The position numbers and the translations under genes were made by a program. The notes beneath the pieces are model-generated. The model searched no databases. It saw only the letters and a list, made by a program, of their open reading frames with translations, and was not told the origin of the DNA. 64,000 nt of DNA from G963676655 sp963676655 (GTDB lineage Bacteria > Verrucomicrobiota > Lentisphaeria > Victivallales > Victivallaceae): the NCBI GenBank assembly GCA_963676655.2, contig CAXXKX010000002.1, positions 558,001 to 622,000 on the forward strand, in the 5' to 3' direction. This document shows, piece by piece, positions 1-9,850 of the stretch. Each line of letters opens with the position of its first letter. The stretch's first letter is position 1.

Positions 1-1
1 G

Positions 2-1144
2 GCTTGCCTGTTTCCCGGCATGCCGGATGAAGCGATTAAGTTCGCCTGGCTCGACGCCAGCGCCGATCATGTCGGCGAAGGGGTATACGCGGAGATATTT
101 ACCGCAGCGCTGGAAGCCGCCGCATTCGTTGAACAGGATCTCCGGCAACTGATTACGATCGGACTGGCTAAAGTTCCCGCCGGCAGTCGCGTCGCCAGAA
201 CCGTCAGGCTGGTCTGCGATTGTTATGATAAAGGTCTGCCCTGGGAGGAAACCAGAGAGGCGGTAGTCAAAGACAATGCCGACCTCGGATGGTTCCAGGC
301 CCCCGGCAATCTCGGGTTTATGACGATAGGCCTGCTCTATGGTGAAGGTGATTTCGGAAAAACGATCCTTACTGCGGTAAATTGCGGAGACGATACCGAT
401 TGCACCGGGGCAACTGCCGGTTCGATCATGGGGATTATGTACGGAAAAAAGGCAATCCCGCCGCAATGGCTGGAGCCGATCGGTGACGGCATCCTGAATG
501 TAGCGGTCGATAAATTCGGGCTGCAGCAGCGTTTGCCCCAGACCCTTGGCGCGTTGACCGAACGCACCGTTCACGCGGCAAAACTTAATGTTCTTTCCAA
601 CCGCAATCTTTACACCATCGATTCCACACCTACCAGGTTGCCGGAAAACGTCCGGGATCGATTGACGGATACGACGGTTGCCGAACGGATCGCGGCCCGC
701 AATCCGTACCGGCTTGACTTTCCGGTTGGGTTCGCCGAAGTGGTGATCGAATACGAAAAAGTGCCGGAAATCGCCACAGGGGAATCCATCAAGCTCCATG
801 CCGGAGTACTTAGTTCCTTGCTTGGAAAAAGAGTCGCGACTTTCAAATGGACCATTCCGGAAGGTTGGAGTATGACGCCGCGTTCCGGGCGTAGAATTGC
901 CAATCCTAACTGGAAAAATCTGCTTGAGTTCACTTTGACCGCCGGAGATTTCAGCGGTCCGGTCGAATTTCTCGAATTGGAAGTTTCCGTTCCGGATCAT
1001 GTTCCGGTTTCGATTAAGGTTCCGGTTCAGCAGACCGGTGCGGTTGATTTGTCAGACGCTCCTTACTGCGCGACGGAAATGGAAGCATGCGTCCGGCGAA
1101 CCATGGAAGAACCCTGGAAAGCTACCACTGAACAAGTCTATTGA
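2..1144 (+). CDS. ADP-ribosylglycohydrolase-family protein, 5' truncated by window edge
   Basis: The reading frame is open to the left edge; codons before the first ATG at 20 read ACLFPG and align with the FICPG segment of the paralogue at 37961-40048, so the true start lies outside the window. The segment VNCGDDTDCTGATAG is the Asp-rich metal-binding motif typical of ADP-ribosylglycohydrolases (dinuclear Mg site). After about residue 200 comes a beta-rich C-terminal extension, also present in the paralogue. Family members remove ADP-ribose from proteins or nucleic acids, but in sugar loci of this kind the substrate is unknown and may be another N- or O-glycoside. It is followed after 25 bp by an oxidoreductase and a dehydrogenase, which suggests a catabolic operon. 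The family is clear; the substrate is not. Confidence 0.8.
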   Translation, partial: ACLFPGMPDEAIKFAWLDASADHVGEGVYAEIFTAALEAAAFVEQDLRQLITIGLAKVPAGSRVARTVRLVCDCYDKGLPWEETREAVVKDNADLGWFQAPGNLGFMTIGLLYGEGDFGKTILTAVNCGDDTDCTGATAGSIMGIMYGKKAIPPQWLEPIGDGILNVAVDKFGLQQRLPQTLGALTERTVHAAKLNVLSNRNLYTIDSTPTRLPENVRDRLTDTTVAERIAARNPYRLDFPVGFAEVVIEYEKVPEIATGESIKLHAGVLSSLLGKRVATFKWTIPEGWSMTPRSGRRIANPNWKNLLEFTLTAGDFSGPVEFLELEVSVPDHVPVSIKVPVQQTGAVDLSDAPYCATEMEACVRRTMEEPWKATTEQVY

Positions 1145-1169
1145 CAAAAACATGCAAAGAATAAAAATA

Positions 1170-2213
1170 ATGAAAAGAAAAACAGGTATATGGGGATGCG
1201 GGAATATGGCTCAGTTGGCACATATTCCAGCCTTGATGTCGCTTAATAATGAAGCCGAAATTAAAGTCTGCGCGGATGCCAGAGCTACGGTTGCCGGACA
1301 GGTCGCGGCGATTTGCGGGGCGAAATGTGCTTCAAGTCTCGATGAACTGCTGGAACAGGATATAGATCTGGTCTATGTGCTGACGCCGGCGCTTTTCCAC
1401 CTGAACGATATAACCCGGGTGCTTGAAGCCGGTAAAGACGTTTTTTGCGAAAAACCATTGGCGATGGCGGCGGATTCGGTTAGGCAGCTCAAGCAAATCC
1501 GACAGAAGACCGGCAAGGCGGTCGGTGTCGGCTACATGAAACGTTACGACGCCAATATTTTGAACTTTATGTACCGGGCCGCGAAAAAAGAGTGGGGAGA
1601 ACTATTGTTTGTCCGCTCCCATGCTTTCATCGGTGGTCACTGGGATGCCGCGGTTAAAGATCTGGCGCCGTTGATCACTTCTGATGAAGCTCCGCCGTTT
1701 GATCTGGCGACCGCTGATCCCGGCGCACGCTGGATGGGGAACACGAAAGCTGAGATATTTTCGCATCCCTTCTACGGACTTCTCGATACCGGATGCCATT
1801 CGGTTAATTTGCTCCGCTTTCTGACCGGATGCACACCGGAAGTCAAACGGGTCACGAATAAAGCCGGAGTCAGGGTTGTCGATTTTGATTTCGGGACATT
1901 TACCGGTACTATGGAATTCTGCCTAAACTTCGCGATGAACCGTTGGGACGAGGTGACGGAACTTTATTATACCAATGCTTCGGTTCGTATTCTTACTCCG
2001 CCGCCATTGGACCGCCAGTCCGCCGCGATTGTTGAAATATATTCTGAAAATGCCGGGGCGAAAGAACTACTGACCCTGACCGACAACCATAAGTGGCAGT
2101 TCCGTTGTCAGACGGCGGATTTTCTCGCCGCGCTTCCCGAGGTTGACGATCTCGACGATGCGGAAAAAGATATCGCGATTATGGAGGATATTTACAGAAA
2201 GGAAAATAAGTGA
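1170..2213 (+). CDS. Gfo/Idh/MocA family NAD(P)-dependent oxidoreductase
   Basis: The N-terminus (KTGIWGCGNMAQ) is a Rossmann GxGxxA-type nucleotide-binding loop, and CEKPLA is the EKP signature whose lysine is catalytic in the Gfo/Idh/MocA family. About 347 residues, the usual length. These enzymes oxidise or reduce sugars and inositols at a ring hydroxyl with NAD(P). The frame stays open upstream to 999, but that part overlaps the previous gene, so I place the start at the ATG at 1170; an ATG at 1152 is an alternative. The stop codon overlaps the start of the next gene (TGATG), so the two are translationally coupled. Probable role: a redox step in sugar catabolism. The exact substrate cannot be read from the sequence. 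Confidence 0.85.
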   Translation: MKRKTGIWGCGNMAQLAHIPALMSLNNEAEIKVCADARATVAGQVAAICGAKCASSLDELLEQDIDLVYVLTPALFHLNDITRVLEAGKDVFCEKPLAMAADSVRQLKQIRQKTGKAVGVGYMKRYDANILNFMYRAAKKEWGELLFVRSHAFIGGHWDAAVKDLAPLITSDEAPPFDLATADPGARWMGNTKAEIFSHPFYGLLDTGCHSVNLLRFLTGCTPEVKRVTNKAGVRVVDFDFGTFTGTMEFCLNFAMNRWDEVTELYYTNASVRILTPPPLDRQSAAIVEIYSENAGAKELLTLTDNHKWQFRCQTADFLAALPEVDDLDDAEKDIAIMEDIYRKENK

Positions 2214-3205
2214 TGAAAGCCGCTTTTCATACTGGGGAAAAAGAGATGACCGTTCGTGATGTCGCAATTCCGGAGCCCGGAGACGAAGAATATCTGGTCA
2301 GGATCAAAGCCTGCGGAATTTGCGGCTCCGATACCTGGTGGAGTAAAGAGGCCCGTCCCGATGAGCCCTTGCACGGGCATGAAGCCGCCGGAATTATCGT
2401 CAATGCGGGTAAGAATGCGACAAAATTCAAAGCCGGTGACCGCGTCGTTTGTTATGCGATTCTCGGTTGTGGGGAATGTCCCCAGTGCCGGATCGGCAAA
2501 CCGACCGCCTGTACGAAAATGCAGTATATTGAACACGGATTTGCCGAATACGGGGTTTATCATGAACGAATGCTTTTTCCGTGTCCCGATGAGTTTGATT
2601 TTGTTACCGCCTCCATGTTGTCTGATGCTATCGGGGTTCCGCTGCATGGGTTGAACCGTCTGCCTGCGGCAGCGGATGACAAAGTAATTGTCTGGGGATT
2701 GGGGCCGCTCGGATTGCTGCAGGTATTGTTTCTGAAAGCCTCCGGGGTCAAAATGATCATTGGCATGGACATGGTGGAGTCAAGGCGGACAAAGGCGCTT
2801 GAATATGGCGCCGCTTACGTGTTTGACCCGACCTCGGCCGATACCAAAGCAAACGTGATGGAGCTGACTGACGGTCTCGGCGCGGATAAATCTTATACCT
2901 ATGTCCGGAATGACAAAGCGACGGTTCAGGTGTTCGAATATGCCAGGGTCGGCAGTTCGATTTGCACGTTTGTCGGACTTGGCGGCAGTTATCAGCTTGG
3001 GGAATATTTTGAACGTTCGCTGATCTGGTCATTCTACTTTACCCCGGATGAATTCGCGCAAAACGTGGAATTTCTGCGTGGAACCGGCATTGATCTCAGG
3101 GAATGCGTTTCCCATGTTTTCCCTCTGGAGAAGATTCAGGAGGCGTTTGAAATGCGTTTCGAGCATCAGGAGTTATCCACTAAGATTGTCATAACCATGG
3201 ATTGA
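2213..3205 (+). CDS. Zinc-dependent medium-chain alcohol/polyol dehydrogenase
   Basis: About 330 residues with the full zinc-MDR pattern: catalytic-zinc ligands C37 (CGICGSD) and H56-E57 (GHE), and the four structural-zinc cysteines C86, C89, C92 and C100. A Rossmann segment follows (VWGLGPLGLLQ). This is the threonine/sorbitol dehydrogenase branch, which oxidises secondary alcohols with NAD(P)+. The ATG at 2213 is chosen over an in-frame GTG at 2210 because AGAAAGGA lies just upstream and the ATG overlaps the stop of the preceding oxidoreductase. Together with that enzyme it probably interconverts a hydroxyl and a keto group on a sugar acid or polyol. Confidence 0.88.
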   Translation: MKAAFHTGEKEMTVRDVAIPEPGDEEYLVRIKACGICGSDTWWSKEARPDEPLHGHEAAGIIVNAGKNATKFKAGDRVVCYAILGCGECPQCRIGKPTACTKMQYIEHGFAEYGVYHERMLFPCPDEFDFVTASMLSDAIGVPLHGLNRLPAAADDKVIVWGLGPLGLLQVLFLKASGVKMIIGMDMVESRRTKALEYGAAYVFDPTSADTKANVMELTDGLGADKSYTYVRNDKATVQVFEYARVGSSICTFVGLGGSYQLGEYFERSLIWSFYFTPDEFAQNVEFLRGTGIDLRECVSHVFPLEKIQEAFEMRFEHQELSTKIVITMD

Positions 3206-3456
3206 AATACCTTTCAAATATATTTTTATCTGAAGGCAGGACGATTTGTGCGGTATGCCCGGTTTAATGCTTGATTTATGTTTTATTTAATTCGTTTTAA
3301 ACCAGTATCTTATGATTTTTTATAAAACTAAGTATTGATTATTTATTAATTGAGGTTTTAATTGAGAGTTCCATTTTTTTGCCGGATTTAATGCCAACAT
3401 TTTCAGGACAATTCGCTTAATTTGCATTTGGGGATTATATAATTAAGGTTTATAAT

Positions 3457-5766
3457 ATGCGTTTATTCGCTTTTATCCGAAATAAGTGTGGAAAGAGGAC
3501 GGTGATATGTTGTTTCATTGTGTTGTATGCCGTTGCCGTCTTCGGCTGCCGCGCTGTAAATATTACGAAAGGTAATGATATGTCAAAATATCCTCCCGGC
3601 GACCGTGCTCTGGCGGTTAATGTTGTATTCCCGGAAAACGCCTTTTATCATCGCAATGCCGACTGCTGTGTACTCAATGTCAAAGCACCGCCGTTCAACG
3701 CCAAAGGCGACGGCGTAACCGACGACACCCGGGCGCTTTGCGCCGCCATGCGCTTTGTTCGCGATCACCTGGAGATTATCACCGACAAAAACGGCAGACA
3801 TCAATGCGGCCATCGTTTCATAAAAAACTGGACTATCTATCTTCCGGATGGTGAATATTTGGTCAGTGATACGATAAGCCAGGAGTTTCCCGCGTTGGGT
3901 ATGAATATTCTTAACGGTTGGAATGATGTCAGATTCTTTCCGGTAAACTCGCCGGCGCATGAAGATGAACTCTACCGCGCCGGGGACACGGACCGTCCGT
4001 ACCTGCATGCCAAGCCGGAGCTGACCGCGTACGATGACAATCACGGCAGTTATATTCGCGGTCAATACAGTATGGCCCATATTTATGACGAATGCAACTG
4101 GGCCGTCAGGATCATCGGCCAGAGCAGGGAAAAAACAATAATCCGTTTGAAAGATCATGCCACCGGTTTTGAGTCCGGCAAAGCCAAACCGCTCCTGACA
4201 TATTATTTGCTGCGGCGCGGGTCCAATATCAACATTGGCAACTTCCTGGAAAATGTTACGCTTGATACAGGCTCCGGCAATCCCGGCGCGGTCGGATTGC
4301 AATGGAACAGTTCAAACTTCGGTGCGATCCGCAATGTTGCAATCCGTTCCGGTGATACCCTTGGTCATACGGGACTGAGAATGCACTGCAACAATGCTAC
4401 CGGGTATTGTCATGATTTGAGAGTAGACGGATTTGATTACGGATTTGATTTAGCCGCCGGACGGGAAACGATGATTGCCCTGGAATATGCCGCCTTTTCC
4501 GGACAGCGCAAAACCGCTGTTCATGTCGGGGATGCCGGAAGCGGGGGAGGCGGGGATTCATTGAGCGCCAGAAAACTCAGAATTGACGGTTGTCCGAACC
4601 CGATTGTTCTTGGGGTTGCCGGACAACTGGTCTTGCTGGATTCGGAAATTTCCGCAGGCAAAGAAAGCGAGTCTCTGGCAATCCGGCTTGATCCCGATTC
4701 ATTTCTGCTGGCCAGACGTGTAAACATCTCCGGCTTTGCTGTTTCGATTGGTGGTGCCGGACAAAAAATTTCCGGTGACATTGCCGCATATTCCACCTGC
4801 CAACCCCTTGGTGGCGGAAACCCGATTGAAATATCCGTCAAGGACGTACCGGTAATCACCTCGGAAATCTCGCTTGCCAATTGGGCTTGTGTGGAAGATT
4901 ACGGTGCGCGATGCGACGGCGTGACCGACGATACGGTCGCGGTGCAGCGGGCCATGAATTCCGGCAAACCTAAAATATTTTTCCGTCATCCCGGTTGCAT
5001 AATTAATGGTACGGTGCGCATTCCGGCCGGGGTCCGGGAGATTGATTTCCAGTTTGCCGCAATCCAGCGGACTGAGATTGAAGACTTTGACAGTCCGGCT
5101 TTTTTTGAGGTCGCCGGGGCATCGACGGAGCCGTTACTGATTCACCACGCCTACACCGCCGGCGGGGTATTTGTCGATCACACGGCGGAGCGGGTGGTGG
5201 TTCTGGAAGATATTTCCGTTATGTTCAATCACGCCCGCTGTGTCGTTTCAAAGGACTGGCTGGCCTATCCCGCGCCGGTTCCTCAACATTCAGAGGTTTG
5301 GCGGCTTTACCGGAATACTGCTCCTCAGGACGGAAAACGGGAAATTTTCGTCAACAACTGTATCGGCTTTGCGTCAGGCGGCGAAAAAAATCATCTCGCG
5401 GTTAAAAATGTTCGATGCTGGGCGCGTATGATCGACAGTGAACACGTACCCGGGCCGCTGTATTCTTTTCGCAATTCAGAGGCCTGGATTTTGGGTTTCA
5501 AGTCGGAAAATTCCGATACGATCATTAGTTCTACCGATCACAGCCGCCTCGAAGTTCTCGGCGGCAGTTTTCTCAACTGGGATCATAAAAATGGCCCGGT
5601 GGTAGTTAAAGACCAAACTTCCGGGATCTCCGCCTTATTCTATTGCTGGCATTGGCGGATTGCGCCCGAAGCAATTATGCAGGTAAAGGATCAAACTGTT
5701 ATCAAAAGCCGGGATATACGCAGTCTGAAAAAAGAGGATGCCGCAGTCATTTTTGTTGCAAATTGA
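3457..5766 (+). CDS. Lipoprotein with two pectate-lyase-3-like beta-helix domains
   Basis: A 769-residue exported protein. The N-terminus has a basic head, a hydrophobic stretch and a lipobox-like VFGC, so it is probably membrane anchored. Two copies of the pectate_lyase_3/GH28-type entry motif are visible: FNAKGDGVTDDTRAL near residue 75 and YGARCDGVTDDTVAV near residue 485. Two right-handed parallel beta-helix domains in tandem are therefore likely. Such proteins cut or bind acidic polysaccharides; no catalytic residues can be assigned here. It stands alone, 251 bp after the dehydrogenase, with AAGG before the ATG. A 165-bp piece of a close copy of this gene is at 35060-35224. Confidence 0.75.
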   Translation: MRLFAFIRNKCGKRTVICCFIVLYAVAVFGCRAVNITKGNDMSKYPPGDRALAVNVVFPENAFYHRNADCCVLNVKAPPFNAKGDGVTDDTRALCAAMRFVRDHLEIITDKNGRHQCGHRFIKNWTIYLPDGEYLVSDTISQEFPALGMNILNGWNDVRFFPVNSPAHEDELYRAGDTDRPYLHAKPELTAYDDNHGSYIRGQYSMAHIYDECNWAVRIIGQSREKTIIRLKDHATGFESGKAKPLLTYYLLRRGSNINIGNFLENVTLDTGSGNPGAVGLQWNSSNFGAIRNVAIRSGDTLGHTGLRMHCNNATGYCHDLRVDGFDYGFDLAAGRETMIALEYAAFSGQRKTAVHVGDAGSGGGGDSLSARKLRIDGCPNPIVLGVAGQLVLLDSEISAGKESESLAIRLDPDSFLLARRVNISGFAVSIGGAGQKISGDIAAYSTCQPLGGGNPIEISVKDVPVITSEISLANWACVEDYGARCDGVTDDTVAVQRAMNSGKPKIFFRHPGCIINGTVRIPAGVREIDFQFAAIQRTEIEDFDSPAFFEVAGASTEPLLIHHAYTAGGVFVDHTAERVVVLEDISVMFNHARCVVSKDWLAYPAPVPQHSEVWRLYRNTAPQDGKREIFVNNCIGFASGGEKNHLAVKNVRCWARMIDSEHVPGPLYSFRNSEAWILGFKSENSDTIISSTDHSRLEVLGGSFLNWDHKNGPVVVKDQTSGISALFYCWHWRIAPEAIMQVKDQTVIKSRDIRSLKKEDAAVIFVAN

Positions 5767-5842
5767 AAAAGTTCAAAAAGCTGCATCTAATAAGACAATA
5801 TGCCTCCAGACATATCCCTATTCGAACGACAGTTATGCTTTC

Positions 5843-5864
5843 ACCGAAGCTTGACAGCTTCGGT
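5843..5864. terminator. Hairpin between convergent genes
   Basis: Perfect 8-bp stem ACCGAAGC/GCTTCGGT with a 6-nt loop, 77 bp after the beta-helix lipoprotein gene and before the convergent sulfatase. There is no strong T tract, so termination is likely but not certain. Confidence 0.5.
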
Positions 5865-5997
5865 TTGAATAATCCATCTCAGCCGGAACTTTCTTTGAAC
5901 ATGAAACGTTTTGTTTAAGCATAGTTTAATCCTTCTGCAAACTTACGGCAAAACACCGGGAAAGTAATGCCGCTTGAGTTGTTGTAAAACCGGTCAA

Positions 5998-7398
5998 TTA
6001 CAATTCGGCCGGCAATCCCCATTGAAAAGGATCTTTCACATCGGTTTTTTGAGCCCATTTACCAATGTATTGTTGATACAGGTTCATTTCCTTAATATGC
6101 TCAAGATTGCTTTCAGGATTCCAGCCGTTCGCGAATATCGCTTTTTTCAGCTTTTTCTCGATCTCCGCCACTTCCGGGGAGCCGGACAAATCGTTTAATT
6201 CACAGGGATCATCTTCAAGATTATAGAGAGACTGAGACTCGCCATGACAATATATAAATTTCCATTTTCCGTCCACCACCATCCGTTTAAAACCGTCTAC
6301 CTCACTGAATATCTGTCGCATTGGGATTTCTCCGCCGTGCAGCGCTGGAACCAGAGATATGCCATCAGCCATTGGGATGGGAACGCCTCCGGCCAAATCC
6401 GTTAAAGTCGGAGCCAGATCAAGCAAACTCACGGTCTGTTTAATCCGACCTTTTGCAATCCCTTTTCCCGCTACGATCAAAGGAATCCTTAAGGCTTCTT
6501 CATAAAAACAGCTTTTTCCCCACAATCCATGGTCTCCAAGCATATCTCCATGATCGGAAGTGTAGCCAATTACTCCTTTGTTACTAAGCGGAGACTCCTC
6601 GAAACATTCAATTACCTGTCCGATCAGATCATCGAGGAATTCAGTTTTACCGCGATAGCCGGAACGGCAATCCTTGATGATCTCCTCCGCTAATTTGTCC
6701 CAACCGACAAGCTCATGTAAATTGCGGTCGGCGGCATGAATTTTGTCCTTCCTTTGGTAAAAAACAGGCAAATCCCCGCTCTCACGATATTTCCGAAAAT
6801 ATTTCTCCCTGACGCGATATGGGTCGTGAGGAGAATAAAACCCGACAACCAGCAGCAATGGCCGTTCATCCTGTGACACTTCGTGATCACGAATCAACCG
6901 GCACGCATCAACCGCAACCGCCTGATCAAAGTACTGGTCATGGCTTAATCCGATCGCTCCGGCATCGACATTCGGAGTCTGTCCATAGTAGCCGCGGAAA
7001 CGATATTCCGCCCGGTTTTGCCCCATGTAGCCACCGCTGACATCTCCGGTCAGCCGTTCATCAAACCCGTGAAACTGGTCCCCCCCCATAAAGTGCATCC
7101 GACCGGCTAGCACGGTTCGGTAACCGGCCAACCCGAGAGCGTGCGCGAAAGTCGGGATCTGGGAATGCAGCGCAGATCCATTGTTAAAAGAGTCCAGACA
7201 GTGCGGATAGCGTCCGGTAAGAAAAGACATTCTGGCGGGAACGCAAAGCGGACAAGACGTCAGACAGCGCTCAAATACCGTTCCCTGATCGGCCAGACGC
7301 CGAAGGTTGCTTGTGGAAATTAGCGGATCTCCTTCGCCTTCAATGAAATCAGCCCGATGCTGGTCCGATACAAAAAGTAAAATATTAGGTTGGCTCAT
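5998..7398 (-). CDS. Type I sulfatase (arylsulfatase family)
   Basis: 466 residues. The N-terminus (NILLFVSDQHRAD) is the usual sulfatase opening with metal-binding Asp, and C52-V-P-A-R56 is the CxPxR motif in which Cys is converted to formylglycine; GYTSDHGDMLGDHG supplies the further metal ligands. No clear signal peptide, so it may act in the cytoplasm on imported sulfated sugars. A Cys-type sulfatase needs an anaerobic maturase or formylglycine-generating enzyme, and none is in the window. AAAGGATG precedes the ATG. Its promoter at 7443-7483 belongs to the shared TGG-N15-CCA group. Probable role: desulfation of host or marine glycans. Confidence 0.92.
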   Translation of the reverse strand: MSQPNILLFVSDQHRADFIEGEGDPLISTSNLRRLADQGTVFERCLTSCPLCVPARMSFLTGRYPHCLDSFNNGSALHSQIPTFAHALGLAGYRTVLAGRMHFMGGDQFHGFDERLTGDVSGGYMGQNRAEYRFRGYYGQTPNVDAGAIGLSHDQYFDQAVAVDACRLIRDHEVSQDERPLLLVVGFYSPHDPYRVREKYFRKYRESGDLPVFYQRKDKIHAADRNLHELVGWDKLAEEIIKDCRSGYRGKTEFLDDLIGQVIECFEESPLSNKGVIGYTSDHGDMLGDHGLWGKSCFYEEALRIPLIVAGKGIAKGRIKQTVSLLDLAPTLTDLAGGVPIPMADGISLVPALHGGEIPMRQIFSEVDGFKRMVVDGKWKFIYCHGESQSLYNLEDDPCELNDLSGSPEVAEIEKKLKKAIFANGWNPESNLEHIKEMNLYQQYIGKWAQKTDVKDPFQWGLPAEL

Positions 7399-7442
7399 GA
7401 CTGGTTCATCCTTTAGTTATTTGTTTATCCATTTCGCCTGAT

Positions 7443-7483
7443 TGGATATATTGTATAATACCACAGCGCATGGGAAATATCAA
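7443..7483 (-). promoter_or_regulatory. Promoter plus TGG-N15-CCA operator for the sulfatase
   Basis: On the minus strand TTGATA (7478-7483), 17 bp, TATTAT (7455-7460) preceded by TGG. The -10 lies inside a 21-bp element (7443-7463) beginning TGGTATTATA and ending ATATCCA. Same layout as the other members of the group. Confidence 0.7.
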
Positions 7484-7597
7484 GCGTCAATCAGTAATTC
7501 TGGCGAAATACGGTGACGATGATCGCTCTATCTCCATAGTATGACGTCGACGATTATTTCTTAGAAGTATCGCAAGATGAGCAAGTGGCAGCCGGCT

Positions 7598-8452
7598 TTA
7601 AATAGTATAATGCTGACGATAACTGGAAGGAGACATCCCGGTCAAGCTTTTGAAACGGCGGCTGAAATGATATTGGTCGCGATAGCCCAGTGCATCCGCT
7701 ATCCGGTTAACCTGCAGTCTGGTACTGCACAAAAGTTCCGAGGCGCGTTTGATCTTGATCTGATCAATATACTGTTTTGGGGTTATCCCGGTGCGTTTGG
7801 TAAAAACGGATCTGAACTGGTTTTCACTCAAATTACAAAACTCTGCCATTTCAATAACGCTCCACCAATGAGACGGGGTCTGATTGATTTTATCGAGCAG
7901 TGTTGACAGTAACGGGTACGAATCGCTATCAGACGCGGACCGGGCTTCAAAATAGATATCGATAAGCAGTTTCTGCAACGCGAAGTTGGCCTTGATTTGC
8001 GAATCTATGGAAGGATCTTCAGACATTTTCAGGATTGGCAGAAGACGTCTTTCCATCCCCAGCCTGACAATGCCGTCTGTGATTATTCCGCTCTTAAACA
8101 GCTGATCGGCAACCGGTCCGGCAAAGCAAACCGAATCCTCCACATAATCACCGTCGCTACTGTTATAATCCTGAATTGTTCCGGGCGTCGAAATCACTCC
8201 GAAACCTTTGGTGAAGTTGATCTTTTTTTCTCCCGGCCGCCAATACCAGCCGGCTCCGCTCAGCAGGTGACTCAAGCCGTAAAATTCAAAATAACGTGGA
8301 ATGATTCCGGTGCGTGATGGAGCTGTGGCATTGCGGCGGAATGCAATAATCCAGAGCCCGTATGCGGAGTTGAATTCCGGCATCTTCCTCGCCAGGCGGT
8401 AGACATCGATCTGATGATTTTTTTTGACATCTATGGCAGTTGTTTTATCCAT
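7598..8452 (-). CDS. AraC-family transcriptional regulator
   Basis: 284 residues. The last 100 residues form the double helix-turn-helix of AraC regulators: WSVIEMAEFCNLSENQFRSVFTKRTGITPKQYI, then IADALGYRDQYHFSRRFKSLTGMSPSSYR. The N-terminal part (GLSHLLSGAGWYWRPGEKKINFTKGFGVISTPG) fits a cupin-type sugar sensor. It lies between the sulfatase (same strand, separate promoter) and the divergent UroD-like gene, and is a candidate regulator of either. AAAAGGA precedes the ATG. Confidence 0.88.
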   Translation of the reverse strand: MDKTTAIDVKKNHQIDVYRLARKMPEFNSAYGLWIIAFRRNATAPSRTGIIPRYFEFYGLSHLLSGAGWYWRPGEKKINFTKGFGVISTPGTIQDYNSSDGDYVEDSVCFAGPVADQLFKSGIITDGIVRLGMERRLLPILKMSEDPSIDSQIKANFALQKLLIDIYFEARSASDSDSYPLLSTLLDKINQTPSHWWSVIEMAEFCNLSENQFRSVFTKRTGITPKQYIDQIKIKRASELLCSTRLQVNRIADALGYRDQYHFSRRFKSLTGMSPSSYRQHYTI

Positions 8453-8483
8453 TTATTTTATTCCTTTTTGCTGTAAAATATAA

Positions 8484-8512
8484 TATATAATTAGTTTTTT
8501 TGCAATTGTCAA
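8484..8512 (-). promoter_or_regulatory. Promoter of the AraC-family gene
   Basis: Minus strand: TTGACA (8507-8512), 17 bp, TATATA (8484-8489), 32 bp before the ATG at 8452. It lies in the 79-bp divergent gap before 8532. The TGG-N15-CCA element is absent here. Confidence 0.6.
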
Positions 8513-8531
8513 CCCAAAAAAGAGGTAGAAT

Positions 8532-9584
8532 ATGCAACCAAGAGAGAATATGCTGCGCACCATCAGGTTTGAAAATCCTGAATACATCCCCATGACTTAT
8601 GTTATTAATGATGCATGCTGGCATCACTATGATCAAAACGCCTTGTCGGACCTGATCGAGGCCCATCCTTTCCTGTTTCCTGATTTTGAACGTCCAGGAG
8701 AAGGTTTTGTCCCGAATTATCAGCTTAATTCCATAGCGGCAAAGCCGTATACCGATCCCTGGGGCTGTGTCTGGGAAACCTCAGATGACGGGATTTTGGG
8801 GGCCGTGCACAGTCATCCATTGGCGGAATGGAATGATTTTGCCGGTTATCAAGCTCCCGATCCGAACATGACCGACGGCATGTTTCCCGTAAATTGGGAT
8901 GAGCTTGCAGCAAGAGTTCAGGCTGAGAAGGCCGCAGGGGGATTTATACGAGGCGGATTACCGCACGGCCATACGTTTTTGAGAATACAGGATATTCGCG
9001 GCTATGAGAATTTGATGTTTGATATGTGCGACGAGAAACCGGAATTATTGGATTTAATCAAGCTGGTTGAAGACTTCAACAGTGAAGTGATCAGGCGGTG
9101 GGTTGAGCTGGAACCGGATATGATATGTTTTCCGGAAGATCTGGGCATGCAGATTGGCCCGATGCTTTCTCCTGAACATTTTGTTAAATATATAAAACCG
9201 TCCTATCAGCGCATGATGTCGCTGGCGCGCGAAAAAAATATTGCGGTCCATATGCATTCAGACGGGGACATCCGGACGTTGGTCGACGATCTGGTCGACG
9301 GCGGAGTGGAGGTTATTAATCTTCAGGATCTGGTTAACGGAATCGACTGGATAGCGGATAAATATGCCGGCCGTGTGTGTGTTGAACTGGATGTAGACCG
9401 ACAGTTCACCACCTTTTCCGGCAGCCCGCGGGAGATCGACGATCTGGTCTGGAATGAAGTGCAAAAGCTCGGCAGCAAGCATGGTGGTTTAATGATGATC
9501 TACGGTCTTTATCCCGGAGTTCCACTCGAAAATGCCGCGGGGATGATGGACGCAATGGAGCGCTACGCAACCTGTTTCAGTTAA
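8532..9584 (+). CDS. Uroporphyrinogen decarboxylase-superfamily (MtaA/UroD-like) protein
   Basis: 350 residues with the UroD-type barrel pattern: MLRTIRFENPEYIPM at the start, PEDLGMQIGPMLSPEHFVKYIKPSYQRM in the middle and HMHSDGDIRTLVDDLVDGGVEVINLQD near the substrate pocket. True HemE decarboxylases are part of haem operons; here the neighbours are sugar genes, so a corrinoid-linked methyltransferase or other sugar-related role is more likely. The HxC zinc motif of MtaA-type enzymes is replaced by HMHSDGD. AGAGGT precedes the ATG. Divergent from the AraC gene. Confidence 0.8.
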   Translation: MQPRENMLRTIRFENPEYIPMTYVINDACWHHYDQNALSDLIEAHPFLFPDFERPGEGFVPNYQLNSIAAKPYTDPWGCVWETSDDGILGAVHSHPLAEWNDFAGYQAPDPNMTDGMFPVNWDELAARVQAEKAAGGFIRGGLPHGHTFLRIQDIRGYENLMFDMCDEKPELLDLIKLVEDFNSEVIRRWVELEPDMICFPEDLGMQIGPMLSPEHFVKYIKPSYQRMMSLAREKNIAVHMHSDGDIRTLVDDLVDGGVEVINLQDLVNGIDWIADKYAGRVCVELDVDRQFTTFSGSPREIDDLVWNEVQKLGSKHGGLMMIYGLYPGVPLENAAGMMDAMERYATCFS

Positions 9585-9787
9585 ACTTGAGAATAAGTTA
9601 ACCCGCAATCAATACAATTGTAATAAGGGAACCTATTTTTAGAGGTTTCCAGAATTATATTTTTCTTCTAAATTGCATATCTTGCCTAGTCACTTATACA
9701 GTGACAGGGCTGCATATTTTTGTTATGCCTGGATTTATAATGTATTTCCGCCCATTCGATAAAACAAATTTTTTATTTTTTCAACTC

Positions 9788-9828
9788 TTGACTTTTTAAG
9801 TATATTGTGGTATTATATAATATAACCA
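9788..9828 (+). promoter_or_regulatory. Promoter plus TGG-N15-CCA operator
   Basis: TTGACT (9788-9793), 17 bp, TATTAT (9811-9816) preceded by TGG. The 21-bp element spans 9808-9828 and ends ATATAACCA. It is 22 bp before the isomerase ATG. Confidence 0.75.
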
Positions 9829-9850
9829 AATATACCGGGTAAACAAGAAT

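Noticed and set aside
3583..4302. Long antisense ORF (239 codons) on the minus strand
   Set aside because: Lies wholly within the pectate-lyase-like gene, has no recognisable domain and reflects the codon bias of the sense gene.
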